This document shows, one piece after another, positions 1 to 9,642 of a DNA stretch of 64,000 nt (positions are counted from its first letter, which is position 1; the number at the start of each line of letters is the position of its first letter). The stretch is from Bradyrhizobium arachidis. Lineage in GTDB: Bacteria > Pseudomonadota > Alphaproteobacteria > Rhizobiales > Xanthobacteraceae. The stretch lies in NCBI RefSeq assembly GCF_015291705.1, contig NZ_CP030050.1:434001-498000 (forward strand), in the 5' to 3' direction. The translations under genes and the position numbers were made by a program. A model generated the notes under the pieces. It did not search any database. It saw only the letters and a program-made list of their open reading frames with translations, and had not been told where the DNA came from.

Positions 1-660
1 GGCGCGATCGAGCAGTGCCAGAAACGCGCCGATGCGGCGCAATCGCCGCGGCGCTGCGAGATCTATGCGGTCGGCAACAACGTCGTCTACGCCCACGGCA
101 AGCCGCCGATGCCGCCGTCGCCGTACTTCCGGCATGACGCCATGACCGAGCGGGCCTTCGCGTCGAAGGATTTTCCGATCGTGCGCGAACAGCAAAAGGT
201 GCGGCTCGAGAACATGTTCGTGCCGGCGGCGAAATCCCGATCGGTCGCACTCGGCCCGGGCGGACAATATTTCATGGTGCTCGGTGCAGCCTCCGCCGAG
301 GATGCGGCGCGGCGTTCGCTGGAATCGTGCGGCGCCATCGCCGGCGTCGCCTGCATGATCGTCGCGGTCGACGACAATTTCGTCGTGCCGATCCCGGCCC
401 TGTTCAGGATCACCGGCTTCTTCCATGCCGCCAGCAATCCCTCGATCGTCGCCGACGCGCGCGACGACGTCGTGCGCAAGCTCGGCGATGCCATGGGCTG
501 GAATGCGGTTGCGGTCGGTACCGCCGGCCGCCCGGGTCTCGGCCTGAAAGCCGCCGACGAGCAGACCGCCGTCAATGCCGCACTCGGCGAGTGCGCCAAG
601 CGCGACAGCGATTGCCACGTCATCGCCATCGGCCCGTTCACGGTGGGACCGATCAATTAG
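1..660 (+). CDS. Hypothetical protein with DUF4189-like Cys repeats (5' end outside window)
   Basis: The reading frame is open from base 1, so the true start lies upstream; the first visible Met (109) is internal. At least three repeats of the pattern A-x(2)-AL-x-C ... C-x-(I/V)-x-A-(V/I) are visible: around residues 1-30, then SLESCGAIAGVACMIVAV, then ALGECAKRDSDCHVIAIG near the C-terminus. Paired cysteines in a short alanine-rich repeat are what small exported DUF4189-type proteins show; that assignment is an inference. No enzymatic motif is visible. The next gene is on the other strand, so this is the end of a plus-strand unit. Confidence 0.6.
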   Translation, partial: GAIEQCQKRADAAQSPRRCEIYAVGNNVVYAHGKPPMPPSPYFRHDAMTERAFASKDFPIVREQQKVRLENMFVPAAKSRSVALGPGGQYFMVLGAASAEDAARRSLESCGAIAGVACMIVAVDDNFVVPIPALFRITGFFHAASNPSIVADARDDVVRKLGDAMGWNAVAVGTAGRPGLGLKAADEQTAVNAALGECAKRDSDCHVIAIGPFTVGPIN

Positions 661-799
661 GACTTGCCTGGATCAGCCCCGACTAGCGCGCTAGCGGAGG
701 TGCGTTCCCTCCCCCCTTGCGGGGGAGAGAGGGAGAGAGCGGTGCCTCCCTTACACGCACCCCCGACAAAAAGATCTCTAATGATTTCAACCCCCCGCT

Positions 800-823
800 C
801 TACTGTGCATGGGGTTGTTTTCG
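800..823 (+). repeat. Dispersed 24-bp repeat, copy 1
   Basis: A 24-base stretch beginning CTACTGTGCATGG and ending GGTTGTTTTCG is identical to bases 24776-24799, in the same orientation. It overlaps the stop codon of the frameshifted Nudix gene. No coding function is apparent. Confidence 0.7.
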
Positions 824-1327
824 CAGGCTCAGTTTCCGAACGGCGCAAACTCTCGTGCCACGGCGCGATAGACCTCGCGCCGGAACGGCACCACGGTCGG
901 CGACGCGGTCGAGGCGCTCCCAGCGCCAGGCGTCGAATTCGGCGGGCTGGTCGTTGCGCGGTGTCAGCGGATCGATCTCGTCGTCCTTGCCGGTGAAGCG
1001 CAGCGCGAACCATTTTTGGCGCTGGCCGCGGAATTTTGCCAGGCGATGCGTCTGCGGTCCGTCATAGGGCGGGAATTCGTAGGTGAACCAGTCGGTCTCG
1101 CCGAGATAGTCGGCGCTGACGACGCTGGTCTCCTCCCACAGCTCGCGCATCGCCGCATCGCGCAGGTTCTCGCCCTCGTCGACACCGCCCTGCGGCATCT
1201 GCCAGTCGAGGCCGGGCAGGATGATCTCGGGCCCGTCGCCCTTGAAGCGGTGGCCGATCAGCACGCGGCCGTGGGCATTGAACAGCGCGATGCCGACGTT
1301 GGGGCGGTAGGGTTTTTCGTTGGTCAT
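800..1327 (-). CDS. RppH-like Nudix hydrolase paralogue with frameshifted C-terminus
   Basis: Nudix-family RNA pyrophosphohydrolase/dinucleoside polyphosphate hydrolase. The N-terminal part is intact: PNVGIALFNAHGRVLIG, the [11 protein letters not shown] stretch and the Nudix box core RELWEETSV, then RGQRQKWFALRFTGKD as in RppH. After WRWERLDRVAD the frame changes. The alternative frame reads VVPFRREVYRAVAREFAPFG and stops at 829, which matches the family C-terminus and the neighbouring intact copy. Comparing the two copies suggests loss of one AC from an ACAC run near base 900. As written, the protein has about 30 unrelated C-terminal residues and its stop falls in a dispersed repeat. Start is ATG 1327; ATG 1336 in frame is the alternative. 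The catalytic motif survives, so activity is possible. Confidence 0.75.
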   Translation of the reverse strand: MTNEKPYRPNVGIALFNAHGRVLIGHRFKGDGPEIILPGLDWQMPQGGVDEGENLRDAAMRELWEETSVVSADYLGETDWFTYEFPPYDGPQTHRLAKFRGQRQKWFALRFTGKDDEIDPLTPRNDQPAEFDAWRWERLDRVADRGAVPARGLSRRGTRVCAVRKLSLRKQPHAQ

Positions 1328-1334
1328 CTCAGTC

Positions 1335-1460
1335 ATTCCGGGGCGCGCAAAGCGCGAGCCCGGAATCCATAACCACAGGCCGCCGTCGGTTGAAAGCTCG
1401 TGGTTGCCATCCGTGGCAAAACTACTCCCTGGGGTTATGGGTCCCCGCCTTCGCGGGGAC
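1335..1460. repeat. Two palindromic intergenic repeats between the Nudix genes
   Basis: ATTCCGGG...CCCGGAAT pairs across 1335-1367, and GTCCCCGC-cttc-GCGGGGAC forms a hairpin at 1441-1460. Both units recur elsewhere in this window (around 9.5, 14.4 and 18.2 kb). Such elements are typical of Bradyrhizobium intergenic regions. Confidence 0.65.
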
Positions 1461-1485
1461 GACGACCGAGGGCGCGACGACTGAT

Positions 1486-1992
1486 CTAGTCGTCCGCCAG
1501 CGCGGAAAATTCCTGCACCACGCGCTCGTAGACCGGGCGCTTGAACGGGATGATCAGCCCGGGGAGGTTCTTCATCGGCTCCCAGCGCCAGCTCACGAAT
1601 TCGGCCTTGTGGCCGCCGCCGCCGGGCTTCTCGACATTGATCTCGCTGTCCTTGCCGGTGAAGCGCACTGCGTACCATTTCTGGCGCTGGCCGCGATAGC
1701 GGCCCTTCCAGGCGCGGCCCGCCACCGTGCGCGGAATGTCGTAGGTGAGCCAGTCCGGAACCTCGCCGAGCCGCTCGACCGAGCGCACGCTGGTTTCCTC
1801 ATAGAGCTCGCGGCGCGCGGCCTCCCAGGTGTCCTCGCCGGGATCGACGCCGCCTTGCGGCATCTGCCAGACATGGCTGTCGTCGACATGCTCGACGCCG
1901 CCGGCGCGGCGGCCGATGAACACCAGTCCCTTTGGGTTGATCAGCATCACACCGACGCAGGTCCGGTAGGGCAGATCCTCGTAACGCGCCAT
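1486..1992 (-). CDS. rppH: RNA pyrophosphohydrolase RppH
   Basis: Nudix hydrolase of 168 residues, normal RppH length. In the family it removes pyrophosphate from the 5' end of transcripts to trigger decay; it also acts on dinucleoside polyphosphates. The N-terminus [11 protein letters not shown] and the segment [14 protein letters not shown] are characteristic. The Nudix box runs [20 protein letters not shown] with the catalytic REL-x-[18 protein letters not shown] and the C-terminal [13 protein letters not shown] are also family-typical. Start ATG at 1992. A second, frameshifted paralogue lies just downstream on the same strand, which suggests a tandem duplication. Confidence 0.9.
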   Translation of the reverse strand: MARYEDLPYRTCVGVMLINPKGLVFIGRRAGGVEHVDDSHVWQMPQGGVDPGEDTWEAARRELYEETSVRSVERLGEVPDWLTYDIPRTVAGRAWKGRYRGQRQKWYAVRFTGKDSEINVEKPGGGGHKAEFVSWRWEPMKNLPGLIIPFKRPVYERVVQEFSALADD

Positions 1993-2069
1993 TCCGCCAG
2001 ACCTCTCCGCGTGCTGTCGGTAGGGCTCGAACAGGCCCCGCCGACCTCGTGCCGTACCAATCCGTTGAT

Positions 2070-3293
2070 TTAGCTGGATTTTGATTTCAGCATCACGGTT
2101 GTCAATGGCACCAAAAGGATACCTCGGTCGCTCAATGTCCGGGTCCAGGCACTGATGCGCTCGATCGAGACGGGCAGGGCCGAGGCGGTGCCGATTGCGG
2201 CGCCGCGCTCGCGCGCTGCCGCTTCGAGCTTGTTGAGGGCGCGGTCGATCTCGGTCGCGGTCGGCACCGCGTCGATCGCGATGTCGCCCTTGCCGAACGG
2301 CATCGCCTGGCTCCCGGCGGCCTGCGGCGCGATGCTGCGCGGCGAGGAGCCGTCGTCGAAGAAGCCGAGACCGCGCTTGGCCGCCTCGCGGATGACCGGC
2401 TGCATCGCCGCGTCCGTCGCGATGAAGCGGGCGCCCATGAAATTGGTGATGCCGGCATAGCCCTGCATCCGGCTCAGGTGCCAGTACAGGCGGTCCATGT
2501 TCTGGTCGGTGGTGAGCGAGGTTAGCAGCGTCTGCGGCCCTGGATCGTTGTCCGGAAAGTCGTAGGGCTCCATCGGGATCTGGAGGAAGATCTCGTGGCG
2601 CTGGGCGCGGGCGCGTTCGGCGAGCTTGCCGGGATCGGCGCCGTAGGGCGTGAAGGCCAGCGTCACCGCGGCCGGCAGCTTCATGATCGCATCGGTGGTT
2701 TTTGCCGCGCCGACGCCGAGGCCACCGATCACGATCGCGACCACCGGCATCTTGGCGGCCTTGGCGCGATCGGCGTCCGCCGCATAGACGTTGAAGGGCT
2801 TCAGGTCTCCGGCGACCACGGGGATCATGCCATAGCGCGACTTCTCCAGCAGCTTCGTGTCGATCCCCGCCATGACGGGCGGCGGGGCTGATGCGGCCGC
2901 CGCGTCACCCTTGTCCGCGGCATCGCCGGCGCCGATCACGACGTCACGGCGCGCGCCGGTGGAGCCGTCGATCATGGTGACGGTCTTCTGCTCGCCCGCC
3001 GGCTTCGCCGCTTCCTTGGTCTCATGCTTGCTCGTCTGGGCCTGATCCTGCCCATGACCGGAGGCGACCGGCTTCTCGTCGGTCGCTTTGGGCTCGCGGA
3101 TCGCGATCCGCGTCATCGGCTCGCCGCCGAGCGGATCCTTGTTGAAGATGGCGAAACCGGCGAAGGTGACGAGGAACAGGCCGAGCATGACGGCGAGGAG
3201 CTGCATGGCCGTGAACGGCAGCCGCAGCCGGCGTTTGCGGCGCGGCTTGTCCTGTCCGAGCGGGGCGCTCAGATCATCGGCCGTTTCAGTCAT
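2070..3293 (-). CDS. Divergent polysaccharide deacetylase family protein
   Basis: A protein of 407 residues with a basic cytoplasmic N-terminus ([11 protein letters not shown]), one membrane segment ([19 protein letters not shown], about residues 33-51), an Ala/Lys-rich linker, and a C-terminal domain from about residue 190. That domain carries [38 protein letters not shown] and [10 protein letters not shown], the pattern of the divergent polysaccharide deacetylase (DUF610/YibQ) family. It is predicted to be anchored in the inner membrane and act in the periplasm. It lies downstream of envC-ctpA, as in other Rhizobiales, so an envelope role is plausible. Start ATG 3293 was preferred over GTG 3314. 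Confidence 0.85.
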   Translation of the reverse strand: MTETADDLSAPLGQDKPRRKRRLRLPFTAMQLLAVMLGLFLVTFAGFAIFNKDPLGGEPMTRIAIREPKATDEKPVASGHGQDQAQTSKHETKEAAKPAGEQKTVTMIDGSTGARRDVVIGAGDAADKGDAAAASAPPPVMAGIDTKLLEKSRYGMIPVVAGDLKPFNVYAADADRAKAAKMPVVAIVIGGLGVGAAKTTDAIMKLPAAVTLAFTPYGADPGKLAERARAQRHEIFLQIPMEPYDFPDNDPGPQTLLTSLTTDQNMDRLYWHLSRMQGYAGITNFMGARFIATDAAMQPVIREAAKRGLGFFDDGSSPRSIAPQAAGSQAMPFGKGDIAIDAVPTATEIDRALNKLEAAARERGAAIGTASALPVSIERISAWTRTLSDRGILLVPLTTVMLKSKSS

Positions 3294-3464
3294 GCGAGAT
3301 CCCGAATCACTCACCCCGACGATACCACGCCGGGGTCAAGTGGCGGCAGGCCGGGAGAGGCCGGGGGGCGTGATCGAATCGGATGGAGGTGCGCCCCTCT
3401 CCCGCAAGCGGGAGAGGTGAGGAAGCGCCGCTCTTCCGGAGCCGCGGACCTGAGTTCCAAAGCA

Positions 3465-3493
3465 AAAAGGGCGGCTCTGGGAGCCGCCCTTTT
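3465..3493 (-). terminator. Rho-independent terminator after ctpA
   Basis: A perfect 13-bp stem (AAAAGGGCGGCTC / GAGCCGCCCTTTT) with a 3-base loop lies 25 bases past the ctpA stop. The stem ends in T/A runs on both strands, so it could work in both directions; no plus-strand gene ends here. Confidence 0.85.
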
Positions 3494-3517
3494 CTTTGGA
3501 TCGCTTGATGCGCTGCC

Positions 3518-4876
3518 TTAGTTCGCGGCCTTGGGCCTGTCGGCCGTCGCCTTGTTGTCGCCGCCCGGCGTCGGCGCTGCGGAGGCGCTGTTCTTGATGC
3601 CGTGGAGCAGATCGTCGGCGAGCTTGAGCGCCTTGTCGTCCTTGGCGTCCGGCGGGACGTAGGACTGCGAGCCGGTCTTCTCGTCGCCGTCGTTCTTGAG
3701 ATGGCCGCGCAGCGAAGCCTCGCCCTTGGTGTCGGTGCGCGACTTCAGCTCGTCCGGCACGTCCTGGAGCACTTCGATGTCGGGCACGATGCCCTTGGCC
3801 TGGATCGACTTGCCCGACGGCGTGTAGTAGCGCGCCGTGGTCAGGCGCAGCGCGCCGTTGCCCGAGCCGAGCGGGATGATGGTCTGCACCGAGCCCTTGC
3901 CGAACGAGCGCGTGCCGACGATGGTCGCGCGCTTGTGGTCCTGCAGCGCGCCGGCGACGATTTCCGACGCCGAGGCCGAGCCGCCATTGACCAGCACGAT
4001 GACCGGCTTGCCCTTGGTGAGGTCGCCCGCATGCGCGGTGCGGCGCTGGGTCTCCTCGGCATTGCGGCCGCGGGTCGAGACGATCTCGCCCTTCTCCAGG
4101 AACGAGTCGGAGACGGTGACCGCTTCCTCGAGCAGGCCGCCCGGGTTGTTGCGGAGGTCGATGATGTAGCCCTTGAGCTTGTCGCCGATCTGATTCGAGA
4201 GGTTGGCGACCTCGCGCTTCAGGCCTTCGGTGGTCTGCTCGTTGAAGGTGGTGATGCGGATGTAGGCGATGTCGTCGGCCTCGATGCGGGCGCGCACCGA
4301 GCGGACACGGATGTTGTCGCGCACCAGCGTGACGTCGATCGGATTGTCCTGGCCCTTGCGGATGATCTTCAGCTTGATCTTGGTGTTGACCGGACCGCGC
4401 ATCTTCTCGACCGCCTGGTTCAGGGTCAGGCCCTGCACCGCCTCGTCGTCGAGATTGGTGATGATGTCGTTGGCCATGATACCGGCGCGCGAGGCGGGCG
4501 TGTCGTCGATCGGCGAGACCACCTTGATCAGGCCGTCTTCCATCGTGACCTCGATGCCAAGACCGCCGAACTCACCGCGGGTCTGCACCTGCATGTCGCG
4601 GAAGCTCTTGGCGTCCATGTAGCTCGAATGCGGATCGAGGCCGGTGAGCATGCCGCTGATGGCGGATTCAATCAGCTTGGTGTCATCGGGCTTCTCGACA
4701 TAGTCGGAGCGGACGCGCTCGAAGACGTCGCCGAAGAGGTTGAGCTGGCGATAGGTGTCCGCAGTCGCGGCTCGCGCGCTGGAGCCCATGAACACTGCGC
4801 GCGGCTGGGTAACGAACAGCGTCAGCGCCGCACCGGTGGCCGCGCTGAGGAGAATAACTGAAGTCTTGCGCATCAT
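3518..4876 (-). CDS. ctpA: S41 family carboxyl-terminal processing peptidase CtpA
   Basis: C-terminal processing protease of 452 residues, exported by an N-terminal signal (SVILLSAATGAALTLFV). A PDZ domain around residues 90-180 has GGLGIEVTMEDGLIKVVSPI. The S41 catalytic region follows, with YIRITTFNEQT, DLRNNPGG, the nucleophile Ser in VNGGSASASEIVAGAL and the Lys in GTRSFGKGSVQ. The C-terminal tail is low-complexity and charged. The family trims periplasmic proteins and cell-wall enzymes. Its ATG overlaps the envC stop by 4 bases, so the two are translationally coupled. A strong terminator follows. Confidence 0.93.
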   Translation of the reverse strand: MMRKTSVILLSAATGAALTLFVTQPRAVFMGSSARAATADTYRQLNLFGDVFERVRSDYVEKPDDTKLIESAISGMLTGLDPHSSYMDAKSFRDMQVQTRGEFGGLGIEVTMEDGLIKVVSPIDDTPASRAGIMANDIITNLDDEAVQGLTLNQAVEKMRGPVNTKIKLKIIRKGQDNPIDVTLVRDNIRVRSVRARIEADDIAYIRITTFNEQTTEGLKREVANLSNQIGDKLKGYIIDLRNNPGGLLEEAVTVSDSFLEKGEIVSTRGRNAEETQRRTAHAGDLTKGKPVIVLVNGGSASASEIVAGALQDHKRATIVGTRSFGKGSVQTIIPLGSGNGALRLTTARYYTPSGKSIQAKGIVPDIEVLQDVPDELKSRTDTKGEASLRGHLKNDGDEKTGSQSYVPPDAKDDKALKLADDLLHGIKNSASAAPTPGGDNKATADRPKAAN

Positions 4877-6231
4877 CCGCGAACCTTCTCGCCTTCATTT
4901 GCGGCCCACCATGGGCCTGGATCGATTGGAGTGCCGTCTTTGCGGAACTCGACATACAGCACAGGTTGACTCGCGTTCGTGGCGAGAATGGAGGCGACTT
5001 GAGAGGTCGACCCCATGGTCGCGACTGGCTCCCCCGTGAGCACAAACTGTCCGATGTTTACCGAAATGCGCTCCATCCCGGCGATCAGGACATGATACCC
5101 GCCCCCGGCATTGAGGATCAAGAGTTGTCCATAGCTGCGGAATGGGCCGGAATAGACCACCCAGCCGTCACACGGCGTTGTGACCTGGGAGCCGGGCTTG
5201 GTGGCCAGGGAAATGCCCTTCTGGACCCCGCCGACCCCGTCGGAACCGCCAAAGTCCCTGATCTTGTTACCGTTAACCGGAAGCGGCAGGAGCCCCTTGG
5301 CCGACGCGAAGGCAATCGCAGGGGTGGTCCGGGAGCGGTCCTTGAAAGCGCCAGGGCCGGACTTTGCGCTGGCATTGGCGCTGGCGGCTGCCTTGGCCTC
5401 GGCCTGCCTTGCTGCCTCGGCCGCCTTCTCGGCGGCCTTGGCGGCGCTTTGCAGGTCCTGCTCCATCTTGGTGATCAGCCCCTGGAGATCGCCGACCTGT
5501 CTTGAAAGCGCGATGGCGCGCGAGCTCTCGGCATCGAGGTCCTTTTCGCGCGAGGCCTGCTGGCGCTGCCGCTCGTCGATCAGGGCGGCGAGGCGGGTCT
5601 GGTCGTTCCTGACCCTGTCTCGGTCGGAGGCGAGCTGGTCGCGCTCGCTCGCGATGGTCTTGCGCAGGGCCACGAGCTCGCCGAGTTCGCTGGCGATCTT
5701 CTCCGCGCGGCCGCGCAATTCCGGCACAACCGCGCCGAGCAGCATCGCCGTGCGCAATGATTGCAGCGCATCCTCGGGCCGTACCAGCAGGGCCGGCGGC
5801 GTGCGCCTTCCGGCGCGCTGCAACGCCGCCAGCACCTCGACGATGTCGGCGCGGCGCGAATCGAGCGAGGAGCGCATCTCCTGCTCGCGACCGCTCAGCG
5901 TGCGCAGCCGCGCTTCGGCCTCGTCGATCTTGGTCTCGACAGTGCGCACATTGGCGGCGGTATCGATCAATTGCTGATTGAGCTGGGTGCGGTCCTGGCC
6001 GAGCGAGGAGATCTCGGCCTTGAGCTTGGCCTGCGCCTCCTCCGCGCTCTTCTGCCTTGCGCGCGCGGCCTCGAGCTCCTGCTCGCGCTGCTTGATCGCG
6101 TCGGGCGAGACCGCCGCGGTCTGCGGCACCGGCGCTGCGGTCTGAGCTTGCGCGAGGCTTATGCAAGCCTGCGCGAGGCTTGCGCCCGAGACGCTCGCAA
6201 TCAGCAGCAGGTTAAGGGCAGGCGCTCGCAT
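4873..6231 (-). CDS. EnvC-type murein hydrolase activator (coiled coil plus degenerate LytM domain)
   Basis: A protein of 452 residues with a signal peptide, a long charged coiled coil (about residues 45-290, Glu/Arg/Ala/Gln-rich) and a C-terminal M23/LytM domain (about residues 325-445; GVQKGISLATKPGSQV, GYHVLIAGMERISVNIGQFV). The zinc-binding HxH of active LytM endopeptidases is missing (IAGM where active enzymes have YAHL). This fits an activator of periplasmic amidases rather than a peptidase. Start ATG 6231; TTG 6243 is in frame upstream. It overlaps ctpA and follows rlmH by 33 bases. A link to cell-division septum splitting is inferred from the family. Confidence 0.88.
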   Translation of the reverse strand: MRAPALNLLLIASVSGASLAQACISLAQAQTAAPVPQTAAVSPDAIKQREQELEAARARQKSAEEAQAKLKAEISSLGQDRTQLNQQLIDTAANVRTVETKIDEAEARLRTLSGREQEMRSSLDSRRADIVEVLAALQRAGRRTPPALLVRPEDALQSLRTAMLLGAVVPELRGRAEKIASELGELVALRKTIASERDQLASDRDRVRNDQTRLAALIDERQRQQASREKDLDAESSRAIALSRQVGDLQGLITKMEQDLQSAAKAAEKAAEAARQAEAKAAASANASAKSGPGAFKDRSRTTPAIAFASAKGLLPLPVNGNKIRDFGGSDGVGGVQKGISLATKPGSQVTTPCDGWVVYSGPFRSYGQLLILNAGGGYHVLIAGMERISVNIGQFVLTGEPVATMGSTSQVASILATNASQPVLYVEFRKDGTPIDPGPWWAANEGEKVRG

Positions 6232-6264
6232 CGCGTTAGGCAAAGGTGCTCGTTGTGGCGCGCG

Positions 6265-6747
6265 TCACGCGCGGTGATAGGGATGGCCGGCCAGGATGGT
6301 GGCGGCCCGATAAAGCTGTTCCAGAAGCATGACGCGGACCATTTGATGCGGCCAGGTCGCAGCGCCGAACGCGATCGCGAGCTTCGCCTTACGGCGCAAT
6401 TCGGGCGAAAGTCCGTCCGCCCCCCCGATCACGAAGATAGTATGACCGGCACCTTCGTCGCGCCAGCGCCCGAGATGCCGTGCGAATACGGTGGAGTCGA
6501 GATTCTGGCCGCGCTCGTCCAGCGCCACCAGGATCGATTTTTCGGGAACATGCGCGGAGATCGCCGCGGCCTCTTCGGCCATCCGCGTCGCGGCGTCGCG
6601 TGCGCGGCTTTCGGGGATTTCGTGGATGCTGAGCTCGCGGAATCCGAGCTTGCGACCGGCTTCGTCGAACCGCTCGAAATAGCGGTCGGCAAGCTCCCGT
6701 TCGGGGCCCTGCTTCAGCCGGCCCACCGCAATGACAGCAACGCGCAT
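6265..6747 (-). CDS. rlmH: 23S rRNA (pseudouridine1915-N3)-methyltransferase RlmH
   Basis: SPOUT-class methyltransferase of 160 residues, the usual RlmH length. It methylates pseudouridine 1915 in helix 69 of 23S rRNA. MRVAVIAVGRLKQGPERELA is the N-terminus, and the knot region has ILVALDERGQ, HTIFVIGGADGLSPELRRKA and the C-terminal HQMVRVMLLEQLYRAATI. Start ATG 6747 matches the conserved N-terminus; the longer upstream frame adds 16 unrelated residues. It follows rsfS on the same strand, a typical ribosome-maturation pairing. Confidence 0.94.
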   Translation of the reverse strand: MRVAVIAVGRLKQGPERELADRYFERFDEAGRKLGFRELSIHEIPESRARDAATRMAEEAAAISAHVPEKSILVALDERGQNLDSTVFARHLGRWRDEGAGHTIFVIGGADGLSPELRRKAKLAIAFGAATWPHQMVRVMLLEQLYRAATILAGHPYHRA

Positions 6748-6840
6748 GATATCTTCAGAGTCGTTTTCGAGACCGCGCGCAGGTTGCGCGCGCACGACGC
6801 TAACATGCGCGTCAGCCGATTCGAAATCGGCTCGGTGAGC

Positions 6841-7260
6841 CTAGATCGCTTTCGCCGCCCCTGGGCCCTGCGTGTACAACCGCTCAAGGTTGTAGAACTC
6901 GCGGACCTCGGGTCTGAACACGTGCACGATCACATCGCCGGAATCGATCAGCACCCAGTCGCAATTGGGCAAGCCCTCGACATGGATGCTCTTGATGCCG
7001 TTTTCCTTGAGGCCCTTCGTGACGTTGTCCGCGATCGCGCCGACGTGCCGGTTCACCCGGCCGGTGGTGACGATCATGTAGTCGGAGTACGCCGATTTGC
7101 CGCGAAGGTCGATGGTGACCGTCTCTTCCGCCTTCATATCCTCGAGGCGGGAGAGGATCAGGCTCAGCGTCTTGTCGGCGTCGGGTTGCGCCTGCAAGGC
7201 CGCTTTGGTCGATGTTTTACGCGTAGGCTTGGCAACCTTGGGTAAAACAGACTTGGACAA
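6841..7260 (-). CDS. rsfS: Ribosome silencing factor RsfS
   Basis: RsfS/Iojap protein of 139 residues that binds L14 and blocks subunit joining in starvation. Core motifs: SAYSDYMIVTTGRVNRHV, GIKSIHVEG, CDWVLIDSGDVIVHVF and FYNLERLY. The N-terminal 30 residues are basic and less conserved. The start is taken as TTG 7260, because the first ATG lies inside the conserved domain. Downstream is rlmH; nadD follows the same orientation upstream, as in most alphaproteobacteria. Confidence 0.92.
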   Translation of the reverse strand: MSKSVLPKVAKPTRKTSTKAALQAQPDADKTLSLILSRLEDMKAEETVTIDLRGKSAYSDYMIVTTGRVNRHVGAIADNVTKGLKENGIKSIHVEGLPNCDWVLIDSGDVIVHVFRPEVREFYNLERLYTQGPGAAKAI

Positions 7261-7402
7261 TACAGATGTGGTCAGGGACCATTCCTTTCACTGTATCGCG
7301 AACGCCGAATCCGGCGCCCACCGGTTACACTACATCATGTAGGGTTAAGGGTTTCAATATGCCAGACAGCCCCAAGCCCCACGCCGCTCCACACACGCCC
7401 TC

Positions 7403-8047
7403 TCACGTGGTTCCCTTCCAGCTCCCGTCCGGGTTCCGCAGGCCCGTTGAGGAGAGATTAAGCTTCAAACCGGTCAGAAAGACCCAGGCCGGCGCAGGCC
7501 GGTCCGCGAGCAATGCCGCCTTTTCCTCGGGCAGGCGGTAGCGCGCCAGGGCCCTGGCGGCGGGCGAGGCGAGGGCACGAAAACTCTTCGGCGGACGATC
7601 GATCACTGCCATCGGCACCTGGGCAGCGATGCGCCGCCAGTCCTGCCAACGATGGAATTGAGCGAGATTATCGGCGCCCATAATCCAGACAAAGCGCAGG
7701 CCCGAGAAGCGGCGGCGCAAGGTGTTGATCGTGTCGATAGTATAGCGGGTACGAATGACGGATTCGAGACAGCTCACCTCGATCCGCGGGTCATCAGCGA
7801 CGTCGCGCGCGGCCTGCATGCGCTCGCCGAGCTCATGCAGATTGCCGTTCTCCTTGAGCGGATTGCCGGGGGTCACCAGCCACCAGACACGATCGAGTTG
7901 CAATCGCGTCAACGCGAAGCGGCTGATTGCGCGATGGGCCTGATGCGGCGGATTGAACGAGCCGCCGAGCAGGCCGATGCGCATGCCCTCGGTGTGGGAC
8001 GGGACCGCTTGCGCCACGAAACGCGGCACGACGAAATTGTTGCTCAA
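7403..8047 (-). CDS. nadD: Nicotinate-nucleotide adenylyltransferase NadD
   Basis: Adenylates nicotinate mononucleotide in NAD synthesis. [16 protein letters not shown] carries the GxFxPxHxGH-type nucleotidyltransferase motif, [11 protein letters not shown] follows, and the C-terminal [10 protein letters not shown] corresponds to the ISSTxIR motif. The start is uncertain. TTG 8047 gives a 21-residue leader ending PSHTEG that resembles leaders of rhizobial homologues as I recall them; ATG 7984 would give 193 residues. The TTG start lies 16 bases from the proA stop. Confidence 0.9.
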   Translation of the reverse strand: MSNNFVVPRFVAQAVPSHTEGMRIGLLGGSFNPPHQAHRAISRFALTRLQLDRVWWLVTPGNPLKENGNLHELGERMQAARDVADDPRIEVSCLESVIRTRYTIDTINTLRRRFSGLRFVWIMGADNLAQFHRWQDWRRIAAQVPMAVIDRPPKSFRALASPAARALARYRLPEEKAALLADRPAPAWVFLTGLKLNLSSTGLRNPDGSWKGTT

Positions 8048-8063
8048 TGCCCGCCCTGCGACT

Positions 8064-9359
8064 TTACGGCCGCGTCTGCCCGGTGCCGTGAACGCGATAC
8101 TTGAAGCTCGTGAGTTGCTCGGCGCCGACCGGGCCACGGGCATGGAAGCGACCGGTGGCGATGCCGATCTCGGCGCCGAAGCCGAACTCGCCGCCATCGG
8201 CGAACTGCGTCGAGGCGTTGTGCAGCACGATCGCGGAATCGACCTCGCTGAGGAATTTTTTCGCAGCAACCTCATCCGCGCTCACGATCGCGTCGGTGTG
8301 GTGCGAGCCGTGATTCTGGATATGTGCGATCGCGCCGTCGACGCCGTCCACCACCTTCGCCGCGATGATCGCGTCGAGATACTCCGTATCCCAATCGTCA
8401 TCGCTGGCAGGCTTTACACGCGCGTCGGCTTTTTGAACGGCATCGTCGCCGCGCACTTCACAGCCGGCCTCGAGCAGCATCTCGACCAGCGGCTTCAGAT
8501 TTGTGCCGGCAGCGGCGCGATCGACCAGCAGCGTTTCGGCCGCACCGCAGACGCCGGTGCGGCGCATCTTGGCGTTGAGCACGATCGACTTCGCCATGGC
8601 GAGGTCGGCGCTGGCATCGATATAGACGTGGTTGACGCCTTCGAGATGCGCGAATACCGGCACGCGCGCTTCCTGCTCGACGCGCGCGACGAGGCTCTTG
8701 CCGCCGCGCGGCACGATCACGTCGATGGCGCCGTTCAATCCTGACAGCATCATGCCGACCGCCGCGCGGTCGCGCGTCGGCACCAGCGTGATCGCAGCTT
8801 CGGGCAGGCCGGCGTCGCGCAGGCCCTGCACCAGGCAGTCATGGATCGCGCGGCACGAGCGGAAACTGTCGGAGCCGCCGCGCAGGATCACGGCATTGCC
8901 GGACTTCAGGCACAGCACGCCGGCATCCGCCGCAACGTTCGGCCGGCTTTCGAAGATCACGCCGACGACGCCGAGCGGCACGCGCACGCGCTCGATGGTC
9001 ATGCCGTTCGGCCGCTGCCAGCTCTCGGTGACGATCCCGATCGGATCGGCGATGCCGCGCACGATGCCGATGCCCTCGGCCATCGACTCCACGCGCGCCG
9101 GCGTCAGCGTCAGGCGATCGATGAAGGAGGCGGTCATGTTGCTCGACGCGCGGGCCTCCGCGACGTCCTCGGCGTTGGCGGCGAGGATCGCGGCGGAGTT
9201 CGCGCGGATCGCCCGCTCCATGGCTTCCAGAGCCCGGTTCTTCTGCTCCGGCGGCGCCAGCGCCAGCACGCGCGCGGCGGCGCGGGCACGGGTGGCGAGA
9301 TCGGACATCAGCGCCTGGAGGTCGGCATTGCCGTCAACGGCTTTGAGGGGGGCGGCCAT
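8064..9359 (-). CDS. proA: Glutamate-5-semialdehyde dehydrogenase (gamma-glutamyl phosphate reductase) ProA
   Basis: Second step of proline synthesis: NADPH reduction of gamma-glutamyl phosphate. 431 residues, normal length. Motifs visible: [44 protein letters not shown], the catalytic Cys in [16 protein letters not shown], and [11 protein letters not shown] near the end. Start ATG 9359 is preferred over TTG 9368. It follows proB on the same strand, but a repeat-rich gap of about 280 bases lies between them. Confidence 0.95.
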   Translation of the reverse strand: MAAPLKAVDGNADLQALMSDLATRARAAARVLALAPPEQKNRALEAMERAIRANSAAILAANAEDVAEARASSNMTASFIDRLTLTPARVESMAEGIGIVRGIADPIGIVTESWQRPNGMTIERVRVPLGVVGVIFESRPNVAADAGVLCLKSGNAVILRGGSDSFRSCRAIHDCLVQGLRDAGLPEAAITLVPTRDRAAVGMMLSGLNGAIDVIVPRGGKSLVARVEQEARVPVFAHLEGVNHVYIDASADLAMAKSIVLNAKMRRTGVCGAAETLLVDRAAAGTNLKPLVEMLLEAGCEVRGDDAVQKADARVKPASDDDWDTEYLDAIIAAKVVDGVDGAIAHIQNHGSHHTDAIVSADEVAAKKFLSEVDSAIVLHNASTQFADGGEFGFGAEIGIATGRFHARGPVGAEQLTSFKYRVHGTGQTRP

Positions 9360-9484
9360 GGGGGTCAAAACCTTCTGCTAAGGCGGTGTCCTAGCACGGA
9401 AATCCCGCTTTTGCGAAGGGCGGGGAGGGTATGGCTGGGCTTCGGAACGCGGGTTCGGGCCTCGGCCACTGGCCCAGCCGCGGC

Positions 9485-9632
9485 GTCATGGCCGGGCTTG
9501 ACCCGGCCATCCACGCACCACCTACGCCGTCATTCCGGGATGGTCCGAAGGACCAGGACCTCAGATGCGCAATTGCGCACCGGGGAATCTCGAGATTCCG
9601 GGTTCGGTGCTAGCGCACCGCCCCGGAATGAC
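9485..9632. repeat. Cluster of palindromic repeats between proB and proA
   Basis: ATGGCCGGgcttgaCCCGGCCAT forms a hairpin at about 9488-9510. A larger composite with CGTCATTCCGGG at its left end and CCCCGGAATGACG at its right end spans 9528-9632 and contains GCGCAATTGCGC. No gene is present in the whole 9360-9642 gap. The same units recur elsewhere in the window. Confidence 0.65.
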
Positions 9633-9642
9633 GGAGGCGGCC

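Noticed and set aside
5273..6166. Open frames antisense or frame-shifted within the envC gene
   Set aside because: Translation is Arg/Ala/Gly-rich and no start signal is present; the EnvC frame has a signal peptide, coiled coil and LytM domain.
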